Assembly (NCBI GenBank): GCA_004151065.3 | Contig: NWUY0305023538.1 | Location: forward strand, 1 to 64,000 | Length of the DNA stretch: 64,000 nt | Direction: 5' to 3' | DNA from: Larix sibirica | Lineage: Eukaryota > Streptophyta > Pinopsida > Pinales > Pinaceae | Part shown: positions 9,760-19,615 of the stretch, in pieces | How positions within the stretch are numbered: the stretch's first letter is position 1 | Layout of the letters: every line of letters starts with the position of its first letter | Notes under the pieces: model-generated | Seen by the model: only the letters and a program-made list of their open reading frames with translations | The model's database searches: none | Told to the model about the DNA's origin: nothing | Program-made: the position numbers and the translations under genes

Positions 9760-11130
9760 TTAGTTCAAGCTGAAAGGGTTCGCTGAGCTAACCACTCCCT
9801 ATTTCTGGTTGAACCCAGTGTGCAGGGTTTCACTTTGGAACTACATCCGGTGCCCTTCGCTCCTCATACCGGCCGCCAGCAGCATAAGCATATAGCACCC
9901 CTTTAGTCAAGGCTACTAGCCTTAGAGTGTTACCATAGCAATAAGCCTTACATGCCTTAAGCCTTTTAGATGTTGTAGATCTTCTAGATTGTGGTATAGA
10001 GGTGGGGTATAAAGATCATTATGTTGTGTCTTTAGGGAATGAATGGGTATTTTTTCTTTTTATTGTTCATTTTCTTATTCTATTTGCATATAACTAATGA
10101 CAATACAAGTTCGACGTAGATATGCCTGTATCAAAGTCCAAATGCACTCATAACTACGCATGAAGCCATGATTGCCTTCAACTGAGAAGCTAAGTCTTTC
10201 AGCTATTAGGACACTACTACTCAGAGTTCACTACAGCTAATTATTACTATTTGGACTTAAGTTTCACTATGGGGACGGTGCCATTGTTGAACTACTAGTT
10301 GTTGGACTAGTAAGAGTCAGGCCGGTAGCTAAATGGTTGTTGTTAGAACGGAAGCTTATGAACTCTCATTGCCAATATATTGAACTACAGCTTCGTAACT
10401 ACTGCTAATTAGAGAACTAAGATTTCACTACTCATTGCAACAAACAACGGAACTTAGTTTCATAGTGATAGTTAATTAATGTGAAGGCTAAAGCCCTTGA
10501 TTATAGTGAGCTAAAGCTTGCTGTGGCCTGCTCAGGCTGAACTACAAACAACTAAGAAGCCTAGGAAACCTTTTGAAAGTACCATTTCATATTAATCAGC
10601 GGATTGCATCAGATTACAATTTGAAATAATGGACAAGTTCAACTTCTATTCATGTAGTTTCCAGAAAATAAGATAAATTGTCCCATAATGGAACAACAAG
10701 AGAATAAGACTTCAGCTAGTCTATGTTATACTCGCATATCTATTAGGGAAGCACTCATCGAACCTATACTCAGCAGTACTAGAAGCTATGGTCCGGTGGT
10801 GCCAAGTAATTGAAATAAATATACCCTTACATGGTTCTATTCATGATGCTCTACTCATGGGAACCCGCTCTGGTCACAGTCTCTATAAAGTCAGTGCATG
10901 AAGCTCTAGTCCGTGCCTAGTATAGTCCGTAAGGTCAGATGAAACTATGGTTGGCTGGACTTAGCCAGCACCTTATCTCTATAAATTGATATAAATATGA
11001 TATTGGCATATAAAAGTTGAACTTTCCATTTTCACCTATATTAATAAGTTAAGTTCAATTAAATACATCGGATTCCATATGCCCAACAACCTATCTGGGG
11101 AATGAAAGTGGATTTTATTACTTAACAAGG
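9760..11130. other. Spacer with loose CTACT/AACTAAG words
   Basis: From 10190 to 10520 words such as AACTACTAG, GAACTAAG, TTCACTAC and AACTACAG recur without fixed period. Near 10880-10930 GCATGAAGCTCTAGTCCGTGC is the reverse complement of the GAGCTTCATTCATGCAC words of 43240-43400 and 56030-56140. No gene seen. Confidence 0.4.
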
Positions 11131-11192
11131 AAAGGCTTGCTTGACCAAAGGGAGGGCAAGGAAAGGCTTGCTTGACCAAAGGGAGGGCAAGG
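11131..11192 (+). repeat. 31-bp AAGG-bounded element, tandem pair (site 2)
   Basis: The pair is identical to 1-62, with copies at 11131-11161 and 11162-11192. It is preceded by AACAAGG, so a further AAGG stands at the left border, consistent with duplication of an AAGG target or of the unit end. Flanks differ from site 1. Confidence 0.9.
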
Positions 11193-11232
11193 CTGCTAAT
11201 GCACATTTTATGGCAATAAAAGGGGCCCTTCC

Positions 11233-11270
11233 AAAATCCCGATGAGGTATAAAAATCCCGATGAGGTATA
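11233..11270 (+). repeat. 19-bp tandem duplication
   Basis: AAAATCCCGATGAGGTATA occurs twice head to tail (11233 and 11252). The second copy is complete. Confidence 0.85.
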
Positions 11271-11479
11271 AAGAGCCTTCAAATGCATGTCTGAGCCTTT
11301 CAAGGTCTTAATCTATGCATCCGGTCTTAAAAAGTGATTTTCAATTGCCTAGATGTGATAAATATTGAACCCCTTTGGCTGAGCCCTGATAACACCCTCG
11401 GGATTAATCTATGATATGCACCTGAAACAGTTTTTTCAATAATAATATAAAATAATATATAATAATACTAGCTATCATC

Positions 11480-11745
11480 AATCATAAGGAGGTAGCCACT
11501 AGACTAGCTTTCATCATAATTCATAATTCATCATTCATCTGGACTAGCATCTGTCCTAGCTTTCATATCCATCTGTACTAGCTGGACTAGCAACTAGCAA
11601 TCATCGTTCCATCTGTACTAGCTTGGACTAGCATTCATAATTCATGAGGGACTAGCATTCCATCTTGGACTAGCTTTCATCATTCATGAGGGATTTATCA
11701 TACAACTGGTCTTTCATCCATCATCATTCATCATCAGGGATTCTG
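11480..11745 (+). repeat. Degenerate GGACTAGC / TTCATCATTCAT array
   Basis: Words GGACTAGC(A/T)TTCAT, CATCTGTACTAGC, CATAATTCATGAGGGA and TCATCATTCATC recur about ten times with spacing near 25 to 40 bp. Only a few words are conserved and unit length varies. The array ends where the decayed coding tract at 11749 begins. Confidence 0.65.
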
Positions 11746-11748
11746 GGA

Positions 11749-12570
11749 TTAAAGCAGCGCAAAAGTTTAATAAACAGGGAGAGCTGGCCAGCGCGTGGTT
11801 AAAAGAGAGAGTATTAACGTTGGAAGGAAGCCCAGTGAGAGGCAGTAGTGGTCAAGAAGTGTCCACGGAGTCTGAGGAAATGGGCAGAAGATAACTGAAT
11901 GTAGAAGTTGGAATCCAGACCGAGGAAGTGGAGCTGACCTCGGAGTAAGTTGCAGAAAAGCCTGAATCCAGAGAACCTGTGAATACCAAAATAAGCAATG
12001 ATTTGGATGATATAGTCGCAGATGTATCCCGACTGTTAAAAAAGTAAGAACCCCCCACCCAGATCGAGGAAGTACTACCCAATGTTGGCGGAACCGGACC
12101 AGACCCGGCCACTCCTCAGGCATCTCCAAATTAGAAAGTACAGTCAGCTTAAATTGTCCCTATATATGCCAAGGGATTAAGGGAAGATGGTGTCAGTTTA
12201 TATATTTTCTATTTGTGCAGTGGATAGGTCTCGGGGAAGCCATCATAGATTGCCTTGTGATTTTACTTGTAGGGGGTGCCAAGGTGTAGGTTACAAAAAT
12301 ACGGGCGTGTAACATTACAATAAACTCTATCGATGAAAGGGTTAATAGCAAAAGTTATAGAGCACTTACATGTGATAGGTGTTGGTTAAACTGCCACCTT
12401 AACCCATCCAATATTATATCGGTTGGGATGTGGTGTGGTAAGACGCTGGACTGAGTGGACCAACTATTGAGAGGCCAGTTTCATTTGCCTGCCATTGTCC
12501 ATAATCCATTGTATATTTTTTGCCTTATTTGGAAATTGTGGGAGAGGAGGTACTCCCGTCTGTGATTAAT
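11749..12570 (+). pseudogene. Decayed, unidentified acidic coding tract
   Basis: Read from 11749 in one frame the plus strand gives long protein-like runs separated by isolated stops: a Lys/Glu-rich run (KAAQKFNKQGELASAW), an acidic run ending in QTEEVELTSE, then NDLDDIVADVSRLLKK and a Pro-rich run with GGTGPDPATPQASPN. Four stops interrupt about 130 codons. Further down, a run with CDFTCRGCQGVGY (about 12255) and another with GPTIERPVSFACHCP (about 12455) could be more of it. The opposite strand shows a stop-free 120-codon frame, but its Trp/Leu/Pro composition looks like a shadow. I recognise no family; an old nuclear or retroelement gene is the simplest guess. Confidence 0.4.
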
Positions 12571-12925
12571 ATAATCTTCAACCATGAGGACCAACGAAGG
12601 CTTGGAGGAGCTAGGATTAGGTTATTGCTAATGTTCCTCGTTGTTAGGTTCTTCAGTTACCTATAGCAGGCCTTGACCTTTTTGGTTTGCAAAGCACAAC
12701 ATTCATCATTGAAATGATCATACCACTTATAGTCATTTTATAAAATGTGATTAAAAATATACTCACGCAGAAGTAATTAAAGCGCACATACATGAATAAT
12801 TAGGTACATGTGCATAATCTATTTTGGCACAACTGTAAGTCACTAAAGTGCAGAGTTGTTAGGCGCAAGCATATGTGAAGCACATACGATGACATGGAAA
12901 TGCATTGGGATTAAAGCACAAAATG

Positions 12926-12973
12926 TTTATTTGGATCATATTGTTAGATTAGTTATGGTACGATCCAAATAAA
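12926..12973. repeat. 12-bp perfect inverted repeat at LTR-like edge
   Basis: TTTATTTGGATC (12926-12937) and its exact complement GATCCAAATAAA (12962-12973) flank a 24-base loop. The loop contains the TGTTAG that would begin the candidate LTR at 12942. It could form a stable hairpin. Confidence 0.8.
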
Positions 12974-13650
12974 TCACTGATCAAGTCAAGTTTTATCTCC
13001 AAATTTTGAAAGGAGCCGATGTAACCGGCCTTTAAGACATAAACCCAAATGAAAGGAATCGCTATGAAGGATGACCACCAACCTAGTCAAATTTGTTCAT
13101 AAAACTATTTGTCTATACATAGAGTTTGACCTCTCCTTGTGAGTGTTTATTGTAATGAAAGCATTAGAAGGGCAACAAATGTACTGATCTATTAGCATCA
13201 TATTGTATCTTGTGAGCCTTAGGCTGTTAAATGTGAAGGTGTATAGTGAGCCAGAGAGTTTTTAGTTGTTCTGTGTGAGGGCCTTGAGTCGTATAGTCAT
13301 AAATTGAAGGCTAATCTATACATTGATGTAATTCTATTGTACATTTGTAGTTTTCTTATATATATAATTGAAAAATGTTTTTGCAGATTTGGTCGAGTTT
13401 GTGTTTCTTGTGTGTTGCTTTATTTGATCTATTGTTATAGTGCATTTTTCAAATGAAAAGTTACTTGTAAGGATTTCAACATGTTACAACAAGTTTTAGA
13501 GTGCAGCGTTAACATTTATTGGGCGTTGTCTATTGAATACTAGTGCGCATTGATGTGATCAATGTTCTCTGGAAAATAAGTGTATTTTTTTTTATTGGCT
13601 ATAATATTGGGTTCTAGGGCTCCCTTGATACTCTAGTGGTATCGAAGCTT
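12942..13650 (+). mobile_element. Candidate solo LTR of a copia-type retrotransposon
   Basis: This AT-rich segment differs in texture from its surroundings. It begins TGTTAGATTAG, has T-rich and TATATATA stretches, and ends next to TGGTATCGAAGC (13637-13648), which differs by two adjacent bases from TGGTATCAGAGC, the usual copia primer-binding site complementary to initiator tRNA-Met. No second LTR was found and no gag follows downstream, so a solo or truncated LTR fits. The left boundary is an estimate. The alternative is AT-rich spacer with a chance match of 10 of 12 bases. Confidence 0.35.
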
Positions 13651-13699
13651 ATAATAGTTGGGTGCATTTATCAGAGCTCACAATGTTTTATAAATCTTT

Positions 13700-15540
13700 G
13701 CTCTTAAATGTGGGTGTGCTTAATTGATTAATTGCCTAAACCCATAAGAGCAATATTTACTCTTCCTGTGACCAGTGGAATTGGCTATTCTTTTATCAGA
13801 AATAAGAAACTAATGTGCACGCAGCTCGAAGGCTGGAAAGCATGCAACTAATATAAAAATACTAACTAATTTATTAAGTAATACGCTAGCGATATAGGGA
13901 GCACCTTCCTGGAGGGGTGCACTAGCTAAGGATGCGCTCCTTGTTCCGTATCAGTTCCTCCCGGTTTAGATAAAAAGCATCCCCGCTTTCCTCTCGGTTT
14001 AGGAATGAAGCTATACAAGGTGAAATTGCGACCAGATCACGAAACCGACGAACTCTGCCAGCAAAAAGATGGTGAGCTAAAAGTTTTCTCATTTTTTTTT
14101 TAGTTTATCTCCTATTGCAGCTTCTTATCCCCCTAAATTGCTGGACTAAGGGGGGGATACACTGAAGCAATAGAGCTATTTAGGCTCTCTATTTTGCCCT
14201 GCTTATACTCTTGAAAGGAGATAACTTCCTTAGCTGCATGTGGGCCCTTCCCTACGGATACTAGCATTTTCTCCAAGTTACTCTTTTATGCTTCCAAGGC
14301 GCCTAGTAATAAATTGGTTCTCTGAACTTAGTGAACTTGATTTATATTTTCTACTTTAATTCTATTAGATAGCTTGGTAGTCTTTATCATAGACAGATGT
14401 TTTACTACTCTTTTCATCTTTAGATTTTTCTAAGGAGGCCACTTATATTTATGGAGTCTTACCTCTTATACCCTCCAATCTTGGGCTTGCATTTCTGAGG
14501 TGGCCTTTGTAACCAAGGGCTCCAGAGTAGTCATGGTGAATATCTCACTATCTGCATTATAACTTGGGAAGCACCTAGGGCATGCAAGAGGGTCAAATGG
14601 TGATTGTCCGGAGATTTTACTTTGTGAGGCCTTGCTATTTTATTTCTCTTCCACTATTAAAGCCAAAGTGTTAATTGATAATAGGGGTAGGACGGGACCC
14701 AACATAGATAATAGATGGTTGGAGGTATACATAGGATTAGGACCATATGTGGTAGGAGTCCCTCCTGTCACAGAGAGGGAGATAAGTTTCATTGTCCGGA
14801 GGAGGTGGAGGGGAGTGAGTAGCAGCAGCCATAGGGTATCCATCCAATAGCCGAGCCAAGCATTGAAAGAAAGTCCCCATTGAGCGGTTGAACCATAGGA
14901 TAAAACTAGTCGTCCCCAGTGTGAGGTTGGTCCGGGAGACCTAACCAGGAGATCTAGCCATAGCAGTCATATAGAAGTATATAAGTAAAGAAAGGCAAGT
15001 GGAATTGATAACTCATTTAAAGGGCCGGAGCAGTCTTGAACGATGATTTCATTATTCGGGATAAATAAAGAGGGTTCATTTACCGAATTCCGCTATACGA
15101 ATGGTTGAAGGGTCCTGATCGCCTTCCTATTGGTGCTACTGCTGAAGGAACCTCGTGTTATTAAAAAAAAGGATTCCCAGATTGGATTATTCCAGCTAGG
15201 TCAGATAAGGGAGTGGCTACCCACTGGAACCTATTTGATGTGCTGCTTGCACCAAGATATAAAGGATCTTGCTAACACTAATACAAATAACCATATCGAT
15301 CGTAGTTGGGCCGAAGACCCGAGCAAGTGTAAATATTGTAGTAAGCTTAAAACGGTTAGTTTCTTTTCTTGGGGACCATCCAACCAGTATTGATATGGAG
15401 CTGATAAGCTTCTGTCTTTTAGTTGTTAGAGCATCCCATCAGCAAAGCTAACCACCGCACCCTCCTTAGCCGCCTATGGTGGACGTAGGCGGGGAGAAAC
15501 CCAATAGCGCTCGGGTGGTTACCCCTTGGTAACAGAAAAG
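13700..15540. other. Spacer, nothing recognised
   Basis: Several 60 to 90 codon frames exist on both strands (for example 14632-14850 and 15130-15393 plus), but none shows domain features. GGGAGTGAGTAGCAGCAGCC near 14813 echoes words at 1940 and 61270. Confidence 0.4.
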
Positions 15541-15550
15541 GAGAACGTCG

Positions 15551-17540
15551 TTATCCATTTTCAAAATTGAATGACCTGTCCAGCTCGGTTTTGTCAGTAA
15601 AATTCACAGGGGGTAAGACGCCAATGAAATGGGCGACCAATGTCCATGCTGAGAAGGAGGGCATGAGCTGATCCATAATATTTGAAGACTTTTTTATTCT
15701 TCCCTGATCTGCAACTACAGCCAACCTATTTCTAGCCCTTCTTAGCATTCTAGTGTATACTTCAATCTCATCTAGTCTAATCTGGTTGCCCCATGAGGAT
15801 GGTGAACCCCAGGTCTGTAGGAACACTCTATCACTAAGAAAAGTGATAATTTGTGCTACTTATACCACATCCTTCTTGTCAGTGGCTTCCTAGCTATGAA
15901 GCGTGGTGGTACAACTGGTCACCACTATTCTTTTTGTAATGCCCAGCTGGCACATCGTTTGATTTTGGATAAAGTTCACCATATTGAGTATTGCACCTAA
16001 TACGTAAGTACTGTGTGCCACTTCATCTTTTGTCTCATCGAGGTGCCTCATAATACATGCCAGTGGATCTCATCAAATTCCAAGTTAAACTCTATACGCT
16101 CGTGGAGATTATGCATGTCCTCTATCACCTAGTCCCACCTGGACCCCCTTAATGCCTCTGAGTTTAGCAATCAACTTGGCTTCCTCCTGGGCCTTTTAAA
16201 ACATAGCTTTCCAGTAATCTCTATCTTTTTTTTCTCAATTCCACATGGGCCCTCTCATTTTCCACCTTACTCAGTGCCTCCTAAAGTTTTAGCCCTTTTT
16301 TTATAAGGTCATTCTTCCACTAATAAGCTAGAGTTCTAGAGCTAGTGGCCTGTGAAACTTCTATTTTCTTTTTTTTTTCCATTTTCCATTCCTCCAACTC
16401 TCTGTTGAGCTATTAAACCCTTGTAATTAATTGTTCTATATTTGGAACCTCCCCTACAAGGAAGGGTAACAGTTGTGGAAAGTGATTTATTTTGTCGTTC
16501 CAATGATAACTGTAAGCGAAGCGTCAAAATATCTTCCTAGGCTTCATCAAGTTGGACTGCTTAGGAGACCCTTTCACCTCTTTATAACTCCAGAGATGCC
16601 ACCGTTGTTTAAAGAGCCTCCTTTATAGTCTTTAGGGTAGAATTATCCTTATTTAGTAATTTGCTTTTCCCTTCTAGGGCTTCTTTTTTTACTGATAACT
16701 GAATGACCATGTAAATATCTGCTTGGGTTCTGAATCTCTCTAAGGCTATGATCTACTATATTTGATCCCTTAATAGATTGATGGCCTCTGTTGTTGTCTG
16801 GGGATCCTCTCCCAATGAAATGAATTTGTCCTACAAAAAACACTTTTTTGGTTTCTAGAGCCCTAACCCTTGCTATTTTATATTTCTTTTTATACAGTAC
16901 AGTACTTGAATTTATCTTTCAATTCTCATTTTCATAGGAAAGGCTTGCTTTACCAAAGGGAGGGCAAGGCTTCCCTTACATATTTATAATTGAATTGCGA
17001 GTCTTTTTGGCCAACGTAATGTTATCAATTGGGGGTAATTCTACAGTTTTGATATTTACCTGAGCTGTCGTCAAGTCCTTTGACATCATTTATGATTTCA
17101 TCTTTCACACCTGGGGCTCCAAAGTGGTAAGGGTAAGCTCCTTTACATTGCCATCATAGGTAGGAAGTATCCTAGGTGGGGCCATTGAATCCGTTGGCTT
17201 GAAAGTGGAGAGGGATTTTTTGTTGGCCTTCCTATTATCCCTCTACTCCTAAATGAAATCCTAGGAATCCACAATGTCCAAAGGTTGGACCACATAAAGC
17301 CATGAGGGAAGAGAGCTTGTATCCTGAGAGGCTCCAGCACTAGAAGTGTTCAGAGACCCCTCCTGGCACCGAAGGGAGAGAATATGAATTTATTTTGGGG
17401 GGTCAGGGGGGAGGATGGAACAAATTGTGTAGTGTGGGAGGTAATTACTGTTCTTCTTGGCATGTTTGACTCAGTTGGAGCATTCTCAGCTCCCCCTTCT
17501 ATTCCTGCCCTTTTATCTTCTTGATGAATTACCTTCATTG
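15551..17540 (-). pseudogene. Large decayed coding tract, coiled-coil-like, unidentified
   Basis: Reading the minus strand from about 17540 down to 15551 gives successive protein-like runs joined by frameshifts and stops. The N-terminal part holds EDKRAGIEGGAENAPTES, then DTSSLPSWLYVVQPLDIV, PPRILPTYDGNVKELTL and VELPPIDNITLAKKTRN. After a 31-bp repeat insertion come ERFRTQADIYMVIQLS, a Lys/Glu-rich helical stretch (KKEALEGKSKLLNKDN), KVENERAHVELRKKDRDYW, EEAKLIAKLRGIKGVQ, EDMHNLHERIEFNLEFDE and MRHLDETKDEVAHSTYVLG. The last open run, 15551-15826, carries LDEIEVYTRMLRRARNRLAV and FSAWTLVAHFIGVLPPV. Total length would be roughly 600 residues. The middle is heptad-like and charged, as in coiled coils. 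Hits are recognised by composition, not by family. A nuclear gene or retroelement ORF captured by the organelle is the likely source. Confidence 0.55.
16939..16969 (+). repeat. 31-bp AAGG-bounded element, single copy (site 3)
   Basis: A full-length copy with one change (CTTGCTTTACC in place of CTTGCTTGACC). It lies inside the minus-strand decayed coding tract, between its N-terminal and helical runs, and is preceded by AGG and followed by CTTCCC. This copy suggests insertion after the host tract had arrived. Confidence 0.9.
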
Positions 17541-18715
17541 GAGATAAGTATCCTACTTATGAAACTTCTTACTGAGCCTTTTTTTATCATCTCTATACGC
17601 TACCCTCTATCACCTTTTGCGTGCTATCAACCCCGCCTCACTATTTATATATCTATAGCTTTGGGAGCAAACTCCGAGAGTAAAATGTATGCTTTTCAAG
17701 TTCATATTAACCCAATACTTTGAAGGATAAAAAAATCCAGATCAATACGAAAAGGCAAGATAATGTCAATACCTTACCAGCGTGACTGGCTAAACCTGAT
17801 CTCTCCCTGAATAGGGTATCGCCCCCCTGGTGTAGATTAGGTCTAGTGCCATAGGTGTTGTTGTACTTGGTTCAATAGTTAGTCTATATTGACTGATTTG
17901 TATATCCATCCACTGGTGTAGGTTAGATCTATTGTGGTGTGCTTGGCTTGTGATTCTGTAACATGGGTGCCTACCTGGGGTGGGCAGTTTCGTGAAGTGC
18001 CAAGTTCGAGGAGGTAGAATCGCTCGGGTATAGCGCTATCGGTCAGTTATCAATGGATCACAAAATGAAAATGAATGCAGAGGTGTGAATCGACGTATAT
18101 AAACGTATGCCCCTATATTTATATCTTCGGTGGAAGGTAAAAGAAAGCAAGGTCGATCTAAGATTTGAATCCATCTATTTTCATCACTTCCGTTCCGTCG
18201 ATTTAAAAAAGAAATTCCCATGAATAACTTACTATAGGTGAGTTTGCATAACTAGAAATGTGTGTAAGCCTATCAATCTCTTTTTCTCTTGGTAGATGTG
18301 GGCTGTCTCATTTGTCTTCCGGACCACCCTGCTAAAAAGAATACATTCAATCACACATGGACACCTTAGCTGGTCTGGTTAGTTCTGGAATTTGTGTAGT
18401 GAGGTGGGCATTTAAGTGGTTAAAGTGGTGGAGTTAGTTGTTTCCGTAGTAGGTGGCATTTTTTCGTAGGCCCAGTTGTTTGTGTACTGTTCTTATTTTA
18501 TTTCCCCAGGTCTATCTCTGGTTTTAAGGGGGGCCCCTTGTTAAGTGTGTTTCCAGGGGTTGGGCCCCCGAGTGCAATTGTTAAGTAGGGCAGGTAACGT
18601 GATTCCTCCGTGCAATGGGTGCAAGCATTCGTTTTCTATAGCTCAATCGGTCTATCCATCAATCCAAGCCGATATAAGTCAACAATGAGCGATAGCAAAT
18701 AACTGTAGATAAGGC
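17541..18715. other. Spacer, nothing recognised
   Basis: The tract may extend slightly above 17540, since RC words up to 17720 still read partly open, but no clear protein-like run continues. GTGTAGGTTAGATCTATTG and GTGTAGATTAGGTCTAGTG near 17830-17935 form a two-copy repeat about 90 bp apart. Confidence 0.4.
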
Positions 18716-18719
18716 ATTA

Positions 18720-18985
18720 AGTGCATTGCTCCATGACTCAATCCATATCCAAAAGTGCATTATTTACTTTATATCGACCGGAACCCGCCCTGACCCCTCA
18801 CGCTACGCACCCCACCGCTCGCACCCCCGAAGATGTTTTTTCCCATAAAGTGAATCTCAATGTCAATCAATCAATGCCTCTCCCAGAAGACGACCTATCG
18901 TCCACGCACCCACGCTACTCGCCAATTGGCCCTCAGCTCAGAAGCCATTCAGTATCGATCAATGAAGTCAATAAAATTGATAGAA
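18720..18985 (+). repeat. Diverged duplicate segment, copy 1 (partner 52440-52620)
   Basis: Shared ordered words with 52440-52620 include GTCAATCAATCAATGCCTCT / GTCAATCACTGCCTCT, CACGC-CCACGC, CCATTCAGTATCGATCAATG / CTATTCAGTTTCGATTAAAG and AAGTCAATAAAATTGA / AAGTAAACCAAATCTA. Both open in the same frame and end in SVSI(N/K)EVN(K/Q)I. Whether this reflects an old coding repeat or only shared DNA is unclear. The 95-codon frame here is otherwise Pro/Ser-rich and unrecognised. Confidence 0.5.
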
Positions 18986-19359
18986 ATGCCAATATAACAA
19001 AGAGGTAAGGCGTAATAAGAATGTATATAAGCAGCTCCGTGGTGTAATAAGCGCGATCACCAAGCTAGCATGAAGATCGGTATTGTGTCTAAATAATGGG
19101 TGGGCAGGTTGTATAACCCCCTCCCATCTAAGGTGAAAGGTTGGAGTAGGTTAATAATTTGGAGGTCAAGGTTGGAGTAGTCATTGTAGGGTCGAGGTGA
19201 GGGGGTGAGTTACGAACCTGCTCGACCGTATGGGAGAGGGCCTTATCTGCGGTCACCTCATATTGGGAGGTTAGATGGTAATTAAGGGGACGTGAGGTTT
19301 ATTAGCCCTCGCTCAATTGGGAGATCTCTATATTAAAGTACAAATAAAGCTAAGATCTA

Positions 19360-19615
19360 TGCATAAACACTGGTATCGCGCCTCTTGGATTTCCTACCGG
19401 CATCGAGTGAATTACCTCCTGTCATCGAATCTACCCCTGGGATCGAGTGGATTTCCACCAGGCATGTACTACAAGCGAGTCCCGGAAAAGGATGCATGTA
19501 AACCTGGATTGTCCTCAAATCTTTACATAGAGTCCCTAGAATGTGAGTACCACCAGCATTTAGTACTTACATGGAGTAGCAGCCTGGATTGCATTTCCAC
19601 CAGGATCAACTAGCG
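19360..19615 (+). repeat. Degenerate CATCGAGTG / TTTCCACC repeat
   Basis: GGCATCGAGTGAATT, GTCATCGAATCTACC, GGGATCGAGTGGATTTCCACC and CCTGGATTG recur with a period near 28 bp. Related strings are at 44225-44460, 51540-51630, 54020-54160 and 55925-56000. The 98-codon open frame across it is a by-product. Confidence 0.5.

Noticed and set aside
11767-12129. 120-codon minus ORF
   Set aside because: Trp/Leu/Pro-rich composition looks like the antisense of the acidic plus-strand tract, which is the more protein-like reading.
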